Positions 32,073-39,860 of a DNA stretch of 64,000 nt are shown in pieces. The stretch comes from Mesorhizobium sp. ZC-5. GTDB taxonomy: Bacteria; Pseudomonadota; Alphaproteobacteria; Rhizobiales; Rhizobiaceae. Position 1 is the stretch's first letter, and every line of letters starts with the position of its first letter. The stretch lies in the NCBI RefSeq assembly GCF_025753855.1, contig NZ_JAOWPT010000001.1, positions 275,001-339,000 of the forward strand. Reading direction: 5' to 3'. Below the pieces are notes generated by a model that had not been told where the DNA came from, did not search any database, and worked only from the letters and a program-made list of their open reading frames with translations. The position numbers were made by a program, and so were the translations under genes.

Positions 32073-32121
32073 TTGACGAAACGAAACGGCTCGTTTTATA
32101 TGCAAACGAAACGTTCCGTTT
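32073..32121 (+). promoter_or_regulatory. promoter with twin TetR-type operators
   Basis: TTGACG (32073-32078) and TTTATA (32095-32100), 16 bp apart, make a plausible promoter for the small membrane protein gene at 32135. Operator 1 (32079-32096, AAACGAAACGGCTCGTTT) fills the spacer and touches the -10 box. Operator 2 (32104-32121, AAACGAAACGTTCCGTTT) lies just downstream. The two agree at 15 of 18 positions; operator 2 is symmetric at 8 of 9 base pairs and operator 1 at 7 of 9. The centres are 25 bp apart. The TetR gene starts 47 bp upstream on the other strand. Confidence 0.75.
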
Positions 32122-32134
32122 CTATGGAGACAAA

Positions 32135-32419
32135 ATGCCGCTTCCCGTCACCAATTCCATCACAGCAACTGCATCGGCCGCGCCCGGCCAGACTCGGCCG
32201 GCTCGGTTTTCCCGGCCGCGCTTCGCACTTCTGGTGTTGCTCGGCGTCTATCCGCTGATCACGCTGCTTCTCTACCTGGTCCTGCCGCTGACCGATGGCT
32301 GGCCGATCTGGCAGCGCACCCTGCTCATCGCGCCGATCATGGTGACCATAATGGTCTGGGGGCTCATCCCCGGCGTCCAAAATCTTTTTCGTAGCTTCAT
32401 CAATCCGGTGGGGCGCTGA
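32135..32419 (+). CDS. small membrane protein under TetR control, unknown function
   Basis: A 94-residue protein with two hydrophobic helices (FALLVLLGVYPLITLLLYLVLPL and LLIAPIMVTIMVWGLIPGVQ) joined by a short TDGWPIWQRT loop, and a Thr/Ala/Pro-rich cytoplasmic N-terminus. GGAGACAAA precedes the start. It belongs to a family of short integral membrane proteins often found beside TetR genes in proteobacteria; the role is not known to me. Its promoter carries both TetR operators, so it is the main regulated gene of this pair. Confidence 0.78.
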   Translation: MPLPVTNSITATASAAPGQTRPARFSRPRFALLVLLGVYPLITLLLYLVLPLTDGWPIWQRTLLIAPIMVTIMVWGLIPGVQNLFRSFINPVGR

Positions 32420-32501
32420 TATTCGCGTCCACTTATCGTTGTCCCCAACCTCGTCGGAGGGTATGCGACAAAGCTTGGCTCAAACGGCCGGACTGCCGAG
32501 A

Positions 32502-33215
32502 ATGGCTTCGGGATCTCTATTGGACGATATCCACACCGCACCCTCGGATGAGACCCCGCAGCGGTTCATCCGGGAAAACCTGCATGTCGCGTCAGTGCCC
32601 ATGGTTCCCGAAGTTCGCCTTTACACGGCGCATTCGGGAAGTGGGCTCAGGCGCCTTTCCGGCGAAGGCCGACTCGTGCCGCCGCCCTATTGGGCGTACC
32701 GATGGGCGGGCGGCACGGTGCTCGCCCGTTATTTCCTCGATCATCCGGACACAGTCAGCAGTCGCCGCGTACTCGACCTCGGCGCCGGCTCGGGCATCGT
32801 CGGCATCGCCGCGGCGAAGGCCGGGGCGAGCGTCGTGATCGCTGCCGATACAGACCCGTTCGCCGCGGCAGCGACCCGTCTCAATGCCGATCTGAATGGC
32901 GTTTCGATCACAGCGATGACGGATGATCTCACCGTAGGTCCACCGCCTGCGGTCGATGTCGTCGCCGTCGGCGATCTCTTTTATGAACGCGATCTCGCCG
33001 AGCGGGTTACGGCCTTTCTCGACCGCTGCCTAGCAGCCGGCATGAAGGTGCTCGTCGGCGATCCGGGCCGAGCATTTCTCCCCCGTTCGCGGCTTCGCCT
33101 TGTTGCCGAATATGCGGTGGCGGATTTTGGCGACGTGACGGATGCGCCGGTGAAACAAAGCACCGTCTTTTCCTTCGAACCGGATGAAAAGACCGTTTCT
33201 GTTAGCTGTCCCTGA
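32502..33215 (+). CDS. class I SAM-dependent methyltransferase (PrmA/ETFB-lysine methyltransferase-like)
   Basis: About 237 residues. SAM binding is shown by VLDLGAGSGIVGIAAAKAGA, and the family by FIRENL near the N-terminus, PPPYWAYRWAGGTVLARY and the catalytic-loop motif AVGDLFYERDLAE. These features match proteins annotated as methyltransferases of the METTL20 (electron-transfer-flavoprotein beta lysine) or L11-type group; an action on EtfB, encoded at 54166 in this window, is possible but unproven. In-frame starts exist at 32439 (TTG), 32463 and 32502; homology suggests the protein begins shortly before FIRENL, so 32502 is used. Confidence 0.82.
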   Translation: MASGSLLDDIHTAPSDETPQRFIRENLHVASVPMVPEVRLYTAHSGSGLRRLSGEGRLVPPPYWAYRWAGGTVLARYFLDHPDTVSSRRVLDLGAGSGIVGIAAAKAGASVVIAADTDPFAAAATRLNADLNGVSITAMTDDLTVGPPPAVDVVAVGDLFYERDLAERVTAFLDRCLAAGMKVLVGDPGRAFLPRSRLRLVAEYAVADFGDVTDAPVKQSTVFSFEPDEKTVSVSCP

Positions 33216-33323
33216 TATCCGGCTCTGACACGGGAAGCACGCGCGATTTTCGGAAACGCCTTGCGCCGCTGGACATGATCGGGCAAACGGAACCCTTTCA
33301 TATCCTTCGCCGACCGAGGTCCC

Positions 33324-34565
33324 ATGTCGACCACCGTTTCTCCGCTCGCTCCGAAAACGCATCCCAGGATGCCGGCGATCGACGGCGTTCGCATCGCAAC
33401 CGCCGAAGCGGGCATAAAATACAAGAACCGCACCGATCTGATGGTCATGGTGTTCGACGAGGGCACCGAAGTCGCCGGCGTCTTCACGCGGTCCAAATGC
33501 CCCTCGGCGCCGGTCGATTACTGCCGCGACAACCTCAAGGCCGGCAGGGCGCGGATCCTGGTCGTCAATTCGGGCAACGCCAATGCGTTCACCGGCAAGA
33601 AGGGGCGTCAATCCACGGCGATGACCGGCGAGACCGCGGCCAAGGCGGCGGACTGCAAGCCCGGCGACGTGTTCCTCGCCTCGACCGGCGTCATCGGCGA
33701 GCCGCTTGACGCGGGAAAGTTCAGCCACCTGCTGGCCAACATGGTGAAGGACGCCAAGCCGACCCTCTGGGCCGACGCCGGCAAGGCGATCATGACGACG
33801 GATACCTATCCGAAATATGCAACGGCCAAGGTGAAGCTCGGTGATGCCGACGTCACCATCAATGGCATCGCCAAGGGCGCCGGCATGATCGCGCCAGACA
33901 TGGCGACGATGCTCTCCTTCGTCGCCACCGACGCGCCGATTGCAGCGCCGGTGCTGCAGGATCTGCTGTCCAAGGGCGTCGGCAAGACCTTCAATGCGGT
34001 CACCGTCGACAGCGACACATCTACCAGCGATACGCTGCTGCTTTTCGCTACAGGCGCTGCCGCCGGCAATGGCGCGCCCAGGATCACCGACCCAAAGGAC
34101 GCAAGGCTCGGCCAGTTCCGCCGCGCTCTCAATCGCATACTCAAGTCGCTTGCCTTGCAGGTCGTTCGCGATGGCGAGGGCGCCCGCAAGCAGGTCGAAG
34201 TCACCGTCACCGGCGCCAGATCGGCGCGTTCGGCGAAACGCATCGCACTGTCGGTCGCCAATTCACCGCTCGTCAAAACCGCGGTTGCCGGCGAGGATGC
34301 CAATTGGGGTCGCGTCGTCATGGCTGTCGGCAAGGCCGGCGAACCGGCCGACCGCGACCTTCTTTCGGTCTGGTTCGGCGACATCCGCGTCGCCCACAAT
34401 GGCGAGCGCGACCCGGATTATTCCGAGGCGGCTACATCGACCTACATGAAGGGCGACGAAATCCGCATCGTCGCCGACATCGGCATCGGGCGCGGCAAGG
34501 CGACCGTCTGGACCTGCGATCTCACCAAGGAATATGTGGAGATCAACGGCGATTATCGCAGCTGA
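33324..34565 (+). CDS. argJ: bifunctional glutamate N-acetyltransferase / amino-acid acetyltransferase
   Basis: The 413-residue enzyme transfers acetyl between ornithine and glutamate in the cyclic arginine pathway. It is made as a precursor that cleaves itself in the motif [14 protein letters not shown]; the catalytic threonine is residue 195. Other landmarks are [13 protein letters not shown] and SDTSTSDT, and the C-terminus ends [11 protein letters not shown]. ArgJ is stated bifunctional because no argA is needed in many organisms; the second activity is not visible in sequence. The GNAT gene begins one base after its stop and mutT follows, forming a three-gene operon. Confidence 0.96.
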   Translation: MSTTVSPLAPKTHPRMPAIDGVRIATAEAGIKYKNRTDLMVMVFDEGTEVAGVFTRSKCPSAPVDYCRDNLKAGRARILVVNSGNANAFTGKKGRQSTAMTGETAAKAADCKPGDVFLASTGVIGEPLDAGKFSHLLANMVKDAKPTLWADAGKAIMTTDTYPKYATAKVKLGDADVTINGIAKGAGMIAPDMATMLSFVATDAPIAAPVLQDLLSKGVGKTFNAVTVDSDTSTSDTLLLFATGAAAGNGAPRITDPKDARLGQFRRALNRILKSLALQVVRDGEGARKQVEVTVTGARSARSAKRIALSVANSPLVKTAVAGEDANWGRVVMAVGKAGEPADRDLLSVWFGDIRVAHNGERDPDYSEAATSTYMKGDEIRIVADIGIGRGKATVWTCDLTKEYVEINGDYRS

Positions 34566-34566
34566 C

Positions 34567-35346
34567 ATGTCTGCCGCCGGGACATTCGCAAAACCGGATC
34601 TGGCGCGAGTGCGCCGCTATGAGGCTGCAGGGTTCCGCGCCTGGCCGGCGGCGGCAGTGCACTACGACGGCACCTGGGTGATCCGGCTGACGGCCGACCA
34701 TCCGGCCAAGCGATTGAACTCGGTCAATCCACTCGATCCCAACGATGTCGTCGATCTCGACGCTCGCGTCGCCAAAGCCCAGCGTCGCTTCGAGGCATAT
34801 GGGCAGAAGCTGACCTTTCGCCTTTCCCCGCTCTCCGGTCCGATTCTGGCCGGCTACTTCGACAGCCGGGGCTGGAGCACTTTTTCGGAATCGATTGTCA
34901 TGCGGCTGCCGCTTGCCGAAGCGCCGGTAAAAACCGCCGTCGACCAGGTGCCAATCAGGGACATCGGCCGCTTTACCGCGGCTGCCGCCCAGGCGCATGG
35001 CCTGGACGAATCACAGCGTTCCGGACTCTCCGAACTGCTTGGCCGCATTCAGCCCGAGATCGGGCTGTTCGTCCTGGAAAGCGGCGGCAGGCCGGTGGCG
35101 AGCGCCATTTGCGTGCACGACAACGATCTTGCCGGGTTTTTCGAAATTGCCACCAATGTCGCCCAGCGTGGCAAGGGCTACGCGCGCCGCCTTGTGCTTT
35201 CGGCGCTGAAATGGGCCGGTTCGTCAGGTGCGCGCGAAGCCTGGCTGCAGGTCGAAGCCGACAACGAGCCGGCATATCGGCTTTATGCTTCACTAGGCTT
35301 CAGCGAAGTCTATCGCTACCACTACCGCCAGCCGCCGGAGAAATAG
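34567..35346 (+). CDS. GNAT family N-acetyltransferase
   Basis: A 259-residue protein. The C-terminal half (from about 120) is a GNAT domain with ESGGRPVASAICVHDNDLAGFFEIATNVAQRGKGYARRLVLSAL, in which QRGKGYA is the acetyl-CoA pyrophosphate loop, and WLQVEADNEPAYRLYASLGF. The N-terminal half is a separate, GNAT-like segment found in this subgroup that sits next to argJ and mutT in Rhizobiales. The substrate is unknown. The start lies one base after argJ and the next gene starts two bases after its stop. Confidence 0.9.
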   Translation: MSAAGTFAKPDLARVRRYEAAGFRAWPAAAVHYDGTWVIRLTADHPAKRLNSVNPLDPNDVVDLDARVAKAQRRFEAYGQKLTFRLSPLSGPILAGYFDSRGWSTFSESIVMRLPLAEAPVKTAVDQVPIRDIGRFTAAAAQAHGLDESQRSGLSELLGRIQPEIGLFVLESGGRPVASAICVHDNDLAGFFEIATNVAQRGKGYARRLVLSALKWAGSSGAREAWLQVEADNEPAYRLYASLGFSEVYRYHYRQPPEK

Positions 35347-35348
35347 GC

Positions 35349-35762
35349 GTGGAAAAGGGCGAAAGGCGCCTCCTGCTGGTTGCTGCCTGTACGCTGGTCG
35401 ACGCCGACGGCCGCGTGCTGTTGGCGCAGCGCCCGGAAGGCAAGACGCTGGCAGGCCTCTGGGAGTTTCCCGGCGGCAAGGTCGAGCCGGGCGAGACACC
35501 GGAAGAAACGGTGGTGCGCGAACTGCGCGAGGAGATCGGCATCGAGACGAAGGTGCCATGCCTGGCACCGCTGACATTCGCCAGCCACACCTACGACACG
35601 TTCCATCTTTTGATGCCGCTGTTTGTCTGCCGCCGGTTCTGGGGCACCGCACATCCGAGAGAAGGGCAGGTGCTCAAATGGGTGCGGCCGCGGCAGATGC
35701 GCGACTATCCGATGCCACCTGCCGATGAGCCGTTGATCCCTTTCCTGATCGACCTGCTCTGA
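35349..35762 (+). CDS. mutT: 8-oxo-dGTP diphosphatase MutT
   Basis: A 137-residue Nudix hydrolase that removes oxidised guanine nucleotides from the precursor pool. The Nudix box GGKVEPGETPEETVVREL..EEIGIE is at 43-66, and the front segment RVLLAQRPEGKTLAGLWEFPGGK is typical of MutT. The C-terminal MRDYPMPPADEPLIPFL matches rhizobial MutT. The start is a GTG at 35349 with GGAG upstream; the frame is open much further upstream, but that region overlaps the GNAT gene and is not MutT-like. It is the last gene of the argJ operon. Confidence 0.92.
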   Translation: MEKGERRLLLVAACTLVDADGRVLLAQRPEGKTLAGLWEFPGGKVEPGETPEETVVRELREEIGIETKVPCLAPLTFASHTYDTFHLLMPLFVCRRFWGTAHPREGQVLKWVRPRQMRDYPMPPADEPLIPFLIDLL

Positions 35763-35861
35763 TCGCCAGCCCAACATCGTTAATCGATCCTTTAGCCTAT
35801 CGTGAAAAATTGAACGGATAGAGGGGCCGATTTGCGTCTTGCGCGCACCGGAGGGCTGGGC

Positions 35862-36173
35862 ATGCATCCCGAAGACGAGTGGAATCTGATCCGCAAAGAC
35901 CGTGCGCGCCAATTTAGCGGCACCAGCATGGGGCTTGTCAGGATCGCGCTGCTGTTTGGTTTCATCGCAGTCGCTTTCGCGATGATACTCGTGCCGATAG
36001 CCGACGATCAGTCCCGACTCTATCGCGCTGATTCTCCTGTCGGCATCGACAACTTCAAAACCGGAACGATTGGGCACCGGGAGACTTATACCATCCGCCG
36101 CAGTGTACTGCAGCCATCGCCGCACGCTGTTTGCACTATTCGCGGCAACGGCCAACGCGAAGGCGATTGCTGA
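35862..36173 (+). CDS. single-pass membrane protein upstream of Flp pilin, unknown function
   Basis: A 103-residue protein with a cytoplasmic N-terminus (HPEDEWNLIRKDRARQFSGTSMG), one membrane helix (LVRIALLFGFIAVAFAMILVPI) and a periplasmic tail containing IGHRETYTIRRSVLQPSPHAVCTIRGNGQREGDC with two cysteines. ATG 35862 has a near-ideal GGAGGG. Similar small proteins precede orphan Flp pilin genes in Mesorhizobium, as recalled; the role is not known. It is followed after 91 bp by the pilin gene on the same strand. Confidence 0.75.
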   Translation: MHPEDEWNLIRKDRARQFSGTSMGLVRIALLFGFIAVAFAMILVPIADDQSRLYRADSPVGIDNFKTGTIGHRETYTIRRSVLQPSPHAVCTIRGNGQREGDC

Positions 36174-36185
36174 AGCGTATTTAGA

Positions 36186-36224
36186 CCCCGTTAATGCTGT
36201 GCCGTTAACCTTTCTTAACGCGTT
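36186..36224 (+). promoter_or_regulatory. cluster of TTAA boxes upstream of the pilin gene (possible CtrA site)
   Basis: Three TTAA motifs (36191, 36205 and 36215) occur within 28 bp, two of them as GTTAACC and CTTAACG separated by six bases. CtrA of alphaproteobacteria recognises TTAA-N7-TTAA and controls the pilA gene of Caulobacter. Spacing here is six, not seven, so the call is tentative. Confidence 0.35.
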
Positions 36225-36264
36225 GGAAGTAAAGTCTATTCCAGGCATAGCGGGCGGCTGACAG

Positions 36265-36435
36265 ATGTTTAGACGATTTCTCAAAGATAAAAGCGGGGCG
36301 ACCGCGATCGAATACGGGTTGATCGCGGCTCTTATCGCGCTTGCCATCGTCGGCGGTATAGGGGCAACTGGCGGCGGCGTTGCCGAACGCTGGAACGACA
36401 ATGCCCAGCAAATCGTCGATTGGCTCAACCGCTGA
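36265..36435 (+). CDS. Flp family type IVb pilin
   Basis: This 56-residue product begins MFRRFLKDKSGATAIEYGLI and continues with a hydrophobic helix (AALIALAIVGGIGATGG) and a short tail (AERWNDNAQQIVDWLNR). G11-ATAIEY is the classical prepilin-peptidase site: cleavage after Gly11, Glu16 at mature position 5, then Tyr. Subunits polymerise into thin tad-type pili. No cpa/tad assembly genes are near, so this is an orphan pilin that must use machinery encoded elsewhere. It is convergent with, and 10 bp from, the methyltransferase gene. Confidence 0.93.
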   Translation: MFRRFLKDKSGATAIEYGLIAALIALAIVGGIGATGGGVAERWNDNAQQIVDWLNR

Positions 36436-36445
36436 CGGTGCGTTG

Positions 36446-37324
36446 TTATTTCTTGCCGTGATCGATCAGTCCAAGTGCCTTGGTCAATGAAACCTCTGCC
36501 GAACCAGGTTTGAGCGGCTTCTGCTGCGAGCCGTGCGGTGCCCATCCGGACATCCAGATGAATGAGAACGTAGCGCGGATGCGGCCATCGGCGTCCGAGA
36601 AACGCTCCGCATATATTTCGGCGGCCCTCTGGAACAGCCGCCGTGTGCCCGGCCGCCGCGAGCGCGCTGCAAGCGCGTTCGTCGCACCCATGGCGCGGAG
36701 ATCCCGTATCAGCCCGAACATCGTATCGTAACGCACGGTTACCGTCTCGACATCGGTAACCGGCAAAGCGAATCCGGCTCGCTGAAGCAGCCCGCCGGCA
36801 TCGCGCACGTCGGTGAAGGGGATGACGCGCGGACTGGCGCCGCCGAGGATTTCGGTTTCCGCCGCAAGCAGGCTTTCGCGCAGTTCCACAAGCGTTCCGG
36901 CACCGCTGAAAGCGCCAAGGAACAAGCCATCCGGCCGCAATGCGCGGCGGATCTGGATCAGCGCGCCGGGAATGTCGTTGGCATCCTGCAGGGCGAGCAG
37001 CGAAACCAGGAGATCAACGCTTTCGGGCTCCAGCGGCAGATGTTCGCCTGTGGCTAACCTGCCGGCATCGCAGCCGAGAAAAGCCGGATCCGCCTCGATG
37101 CGGATCACTTCGCCGACCTTGCCGCTTGCGGTTATCGCGTCGGCAGCCGTCCGCGTCACGCAAAAGGCCGCAACAGCCTTGTCGAAATGCCGTTCGATGG
37201 TTGCCAGCCGCTCCGAAAGATCGTCGACAGCGCGGTCCATGAGGAAGCCGGCGCTTGCGTCCGCCCTGGCAAGGGCGCGCCGCTTTCGCTCCAGAATCAG
37301 CCCCGCGTCGAAAATTTGTTCCAA
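36446..37324 (-). CDS. methyltransferase-fold protein, NDUFAF5/BioC-like
   Basis: A 292-residue protein with a class I SAM-methyltransferase fold. It starts IFDAGLILERKRRAL and contains LLVSLLALQDANDIPGALIQIRRALRPDGLFLGAFSGAGTL and a C-terminal AEIYAERFSDADGRIRATFSFIWMSGWAP, features shared with mitochondrial NDUFAF5, which hydroxylates an arginine of a complex I subunit. The glycine-rich SAM loop is weak here. The start is a TTG at 37324, supported by the conserved (x)IFD N-terminus. It diverges from comF with about 80 bp between. Confidence 0.85.
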   Translation of the reverse strand: MEQIFDAGLILERKRRALARADASAGFLMDRAVDDLSERLATIERHFDKAVAAFCVTRTAADAITASGKVGEVIRIEADPAFLGCDAGRLATGEHLPLEPESVDLLVSLLALQDANDIPGALIQIRRALRPDGLFLGAFSGAGTLVELRESLLAAETEILGGASPRVIPFTDVRDAGGLLQRAGFALPVTDVETVTVRYDTMFGLIRDLRAMGATNALAARSRRPGTRRLFQRAAEIYAERFSDADGRIRATFSFIWMSGWAPHGSQQKPLKPGSAEVSLTKALGLIDHGKK

Positions 37325-37405
37325 TTGCAGTCTGCCCTTGCACGCTGCCGGCTTGCCCGGTCGACCTTTTCGCTCTCATATGGCCATTCGCTCGGGAAAA
37401 AGCTC

Positions 37406-38191
37406 GTGACCGATCCGCGGCAGGAGATCAAGGCATTTGCGTCCACCATTTTCGAATGGCCGGGACGGCTGCTGTTTCCGCCGGTCTGTGCCGGTTGCCG
37501 CCGTCAAGTTTCGCAGCCGGGCACGCTGTGCGGTGCCTGCTGGCCGAAGTTGAAGCTTCTCGAGAGGCCATGGTGCGAGGTGATGGGAACTCCATTCAGC
37601 CATGACATGGGCGACGGCTTCCTCTCGGCCGACGCAATCGCCAATCCGCCGCCGTTCAGGCGGGCGCGTGCGGCGGTCTCCTATTCCGGCGTTGCCCGCC
37701 AGATGGTGCAGGGCCTGAAATACAGCGACCGCACCGACCTGGCTCCGTGGATGGCGCGGTGGATGCTGCGCGCCGGCTCCGAACTGCTTCCCGATGCCGA
37801 TGTCGTGGTGCCGGTTCCGTTGCACTGGCGGCGTTTCTTCTCGCGGCGTTTCAACCAGTCCGCCGAACTGGCCCGGGCCGTTGCCGCGCTCTCCGGCAAG
37901 GCATTCGAGCCGTCGGCCGTCCAGCGTGTCAAGGTGACCCGGCAGCAGGTCGGGCTCGGCCAACGCGAGCGCGAGGACAATGTCCGCGGCGCCTTCCGGG
38001 TGCCCGCGGAGGCGGAGATTCGTGTCAGCGGACGCAATGTGCTTCTCGTCGACGATGTCTACACGACCGGAGCGACGGTATCGGCGGTCACCAAGGCGCT
38101 GAAGAAAGCGGGAGCCGGACAGGTGGATGTGCTGACGTTCGCCCGCGTCATCCCCGGGGACTTTCAGCCCGGCGAAGCGGCAACTATATAG
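37406..38191 (+). CDS. ComF family protein (phosphoribosyltransferase fold)
   Basis: A 261-residue protein. A four-cysteine zinc finger (C28, C31, C42, C45) is followed by a phosphoribosyltransferase domain with PVPLHWRRFFSRRFNQSAELA and the PRPP-binding signature VLLVDDVYTTGAT. ComF helps internalise single-stranded DNA in naturally competent species; in rhizobia its role is untested. The start is a GTG at 37406, with the purine-rich GGGAAAAAG upstream; the longer frame overlaps the start of the divergent gene. Glutaredoxin 3 follows after 24 bp. Confidence 0.9.
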   Translation: MTDPRQEIKAFASTIFEWPGRLLFPPVCAGCRRQVSQPGTLCGACWPKLKLLERPWCEVMGTPFSHDMGDGFLSADAIANPPPFRRARAAVSYSGVARQMVQGLKYSDRTDLAPWMARWMLRAGSELLPDADVVVPVPLHWRRFFSRRFNQSAELARAVAALSGKAFEPSAVQRVKVTRQQVGLGQREREDNVRGAFRVPAEAEIRVSGRNVLLVDDVYTTGATVSAVTKALKKAGAGQVDVLTFARVIPGDFQPGEAATI

Positions 38192-38215
38192 GGTGGAGAC
38201 AATACGGAATTCGCC

Positions 38216-38485
38216 ATGACTGATGTAACGATCTACACGCGCATGATGTGCGGCTATTGCACGGCGGCCAAACGGCTGCTCGACAGCAAGGGCGTCGCCT
38301 ACACCGAGCACGATGCGAGTTTTTCTCCGGAACTCCGGCAGGAGATGATCCAGCGTTCCAACGGCCGCTGGACCTTTCCGCAGATATTCATCGGCGAGAC
38401 ACACGTCGGCGGCGCGGACGACCTGCATGCGCTAGATGCCGCCGGCAAGCTCGACGCGCTGCTTGCCAGCGTCAAAGTGAACTGA
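38216..38485 (+). CDS. grxC: glutaredoxin 3
   Basis: The 89-residue protein reduces disulfides with glutathione. It has the active site CGYC (12-15; Gly replaces the Pro of the E. coli enzyme, as in other rhizobia), the cis-proline motif TFPQIFIG and the glutathione-binding HVGGADDL. It is the second gene of a tight run comF - grxC - nitrilase - DUF1178, with 9 bp to the next start. Confidence 0.95.
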   Translation: MTDVTIYTRMMCGYCTAAKRLLDSKGVAYTEHDASFSPELRQEMIQRSNGRWTFPQIFIGETHVGGADDLHALDAAGKLDALLASVKVN

Positions 38486-38494
38486 GGATTTTCG

Positions 38495-39355
38495 ATGAGT
38501 GTTTTCAAGGCTGCAGCCATCCAGATGCGCTCCGGAGCCGACCCCGAGAAGAACGTCGTCGATTTCGAGCGGATGGTTCGCGAGGCAGCCAGCAACGGCG
38601 CGCGCTATCTGCAGACGCCGGAAATGACTAACGCGATCGTGCGTGACAAGGAAGCCCGCGCGGCGACGTTCCGCCCGGTGGAGACCGATCTGATCGCGCG
38701 GACCGCGGCACGGCTCGCAGCAGAGCTCGGCATCCACATCCATATCGGCTCGAACGCCATCGCAGTCGGCGATGGCAAACTAGCCAACCGGGCGCTTTTC
38801 TACGACGCGAGCGGCAATCTCGCCGCCACCTACGACAAGATCCACATGTTCGACGTCGATCTAGACAATGGCGAGAGCTGGCGCGAATCGGCCGCTTATG
38901 CGCCAGGCACGGAGACCGTGATCGTCGAGTTGCCGGAGGCCAAGTTCGGCCTTGCCGTCTGCTACGACCTGCGCTTCCCGCAGCTCTTCCGCGCCCAGGC
39001 GCTGGCCGGCGCCGAGGTGCTGACCGTGCCTGCCGCCTTCACCCGCCAGACCGGCGAGGCACATTGGCATGTGCTTCTGCGCGCCCGCGCCATCGAGAAC
39101 GGCGCCTGGGTGATCGCCGCCGCGCAGGGCGGCGTGCATGAGGACGGCCGCGAGACCTACGGCTATTCGCTGATCGTCGATCCGTGGGGACGTGTCGTTG
39201 CCGATATCGGCAGCGCCGAGCCTGGCATCATCTATGCCGACATCGACACCGCCGCGTCCGCCGCCGCGCGCAAGAAGATCCCCAATCTGAAGAACGCACG
39301 CGACTTTTCGGTCAGGCTCGCCGGCGGCAATGCCGGCCTGAGGGCTGCATCTTGA
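38495..39355 (+). CDS. carbon-nitrogen hydrolase (Nit1-type)
   Basis: A 286-residue member of the nitrilase superfamily. The catalytic triad is complete: E43 in QTPEMTN, K115 in YDKIHMFDVD and C156 in LAVCYDLRFPQ. The MFDVD and ETYGYSLIVDPWG patterns put it in the Nit1/NitFhit branch, where members hydrolyse deaminated glutathione; this repair role would fit its place next to grxC. It overlaps the DUF1178 gene by four bases. Confidence 0.93.
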   Translation: MSVFKAAAIQMRSGADPEKNVVDFERMVREAASNGARYLQTPEMTNAIVRDKEARAATFRPVETDLIARTAARLAAELGIHIHIGSNAIAVGDGKLANRALFYDASGNLAATYDKIHMFDVDLDNGESWRESAAYAPGTETVIVELPEAKFGLAVCYDLRFPQLFRAQALAGAEVLTVPAAFTRQTGEAHWHVLLRARAIENGAWVIAAAQGGVHEDGRETYGYSLIVDPWGRVVADIGSAEPGIIYADIDTAASAAARKKIPNLKNARDFSVRLAGGNAGLRAAS

Positions 39356-39777
39356 TCCGCTTTTCGCTCGGTTGCGAACATGACCACGAATTCGAGGGCT
39401 GGTTCCGCAACAATGACGACTTCGAGACCCAGAAGAAACGCGGTTTCGTGGAATGCCCGGCTTGCGGCTCGCACAAGGTCGAAAAGGCTCTGATGGCGCC
39501 GGCCGTCTCGACCGGCCGCAAAAAGGAAAAGGTCGCGCTCGCCATGAACGCCCAGCAACAGGCGGCGATGGCGCAGCTCAAGGCACTGTCGGAAAAGATG
39601 CGCGAAAACGCCGACTACGTCGGCGACAAATTCGCCGAGGAAGCGCGGAAAATCCATTTCGGCGAGGCCGACGCGCGCGGCATCTATGGCGAAGCGACGC
39701 CCGACGAGGCGCGCGGCCTTGCCGAGGACGGCGTCGAATTCCTGCCGATTCCGGTGTTTCCGGACGACCGGAACTAG
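39352..39777 (+). CDS. DUF1178 family protein
   Basis: A 141-residue protein beginning (start)IRFSLGCEHDHEFEGWFRN, with a second cysteine pair in GFVECPACGSHKVEKALMAP and a C-terminal KIHFGEADARGIYGEATPDEARGLAEDGVEFLPIPV. The paired cysteines suggest a zinc ribbon. The family is near-universal in alphaproteobacteria but has no assigned function. The start is a TTG that overlaps the stop of the nitrilase gene (TTGA), supporting coupled translation. Confidence 0.88.
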   Translation: MIRFSLGCEHDHEFEGWFRNNDDFETQKKRGFVECPACGSHKVEKALMAPAVSTGRKKEKVALAMNAQQQAAMAQLKALSEKMRENADYVGDKFAEEARKIHFGEADARGIYGEATPDEARGLAEDGVEFLPIPVFPDDRN

Positions 39778-39860
39778 CGGACCGACCGGCCCCTGGCCAC
39801 CGTTTCTTAAAGACTCGCCGTTAACACTCTCCCTCAAGACGGAAAACGGAGAGTATTTGC

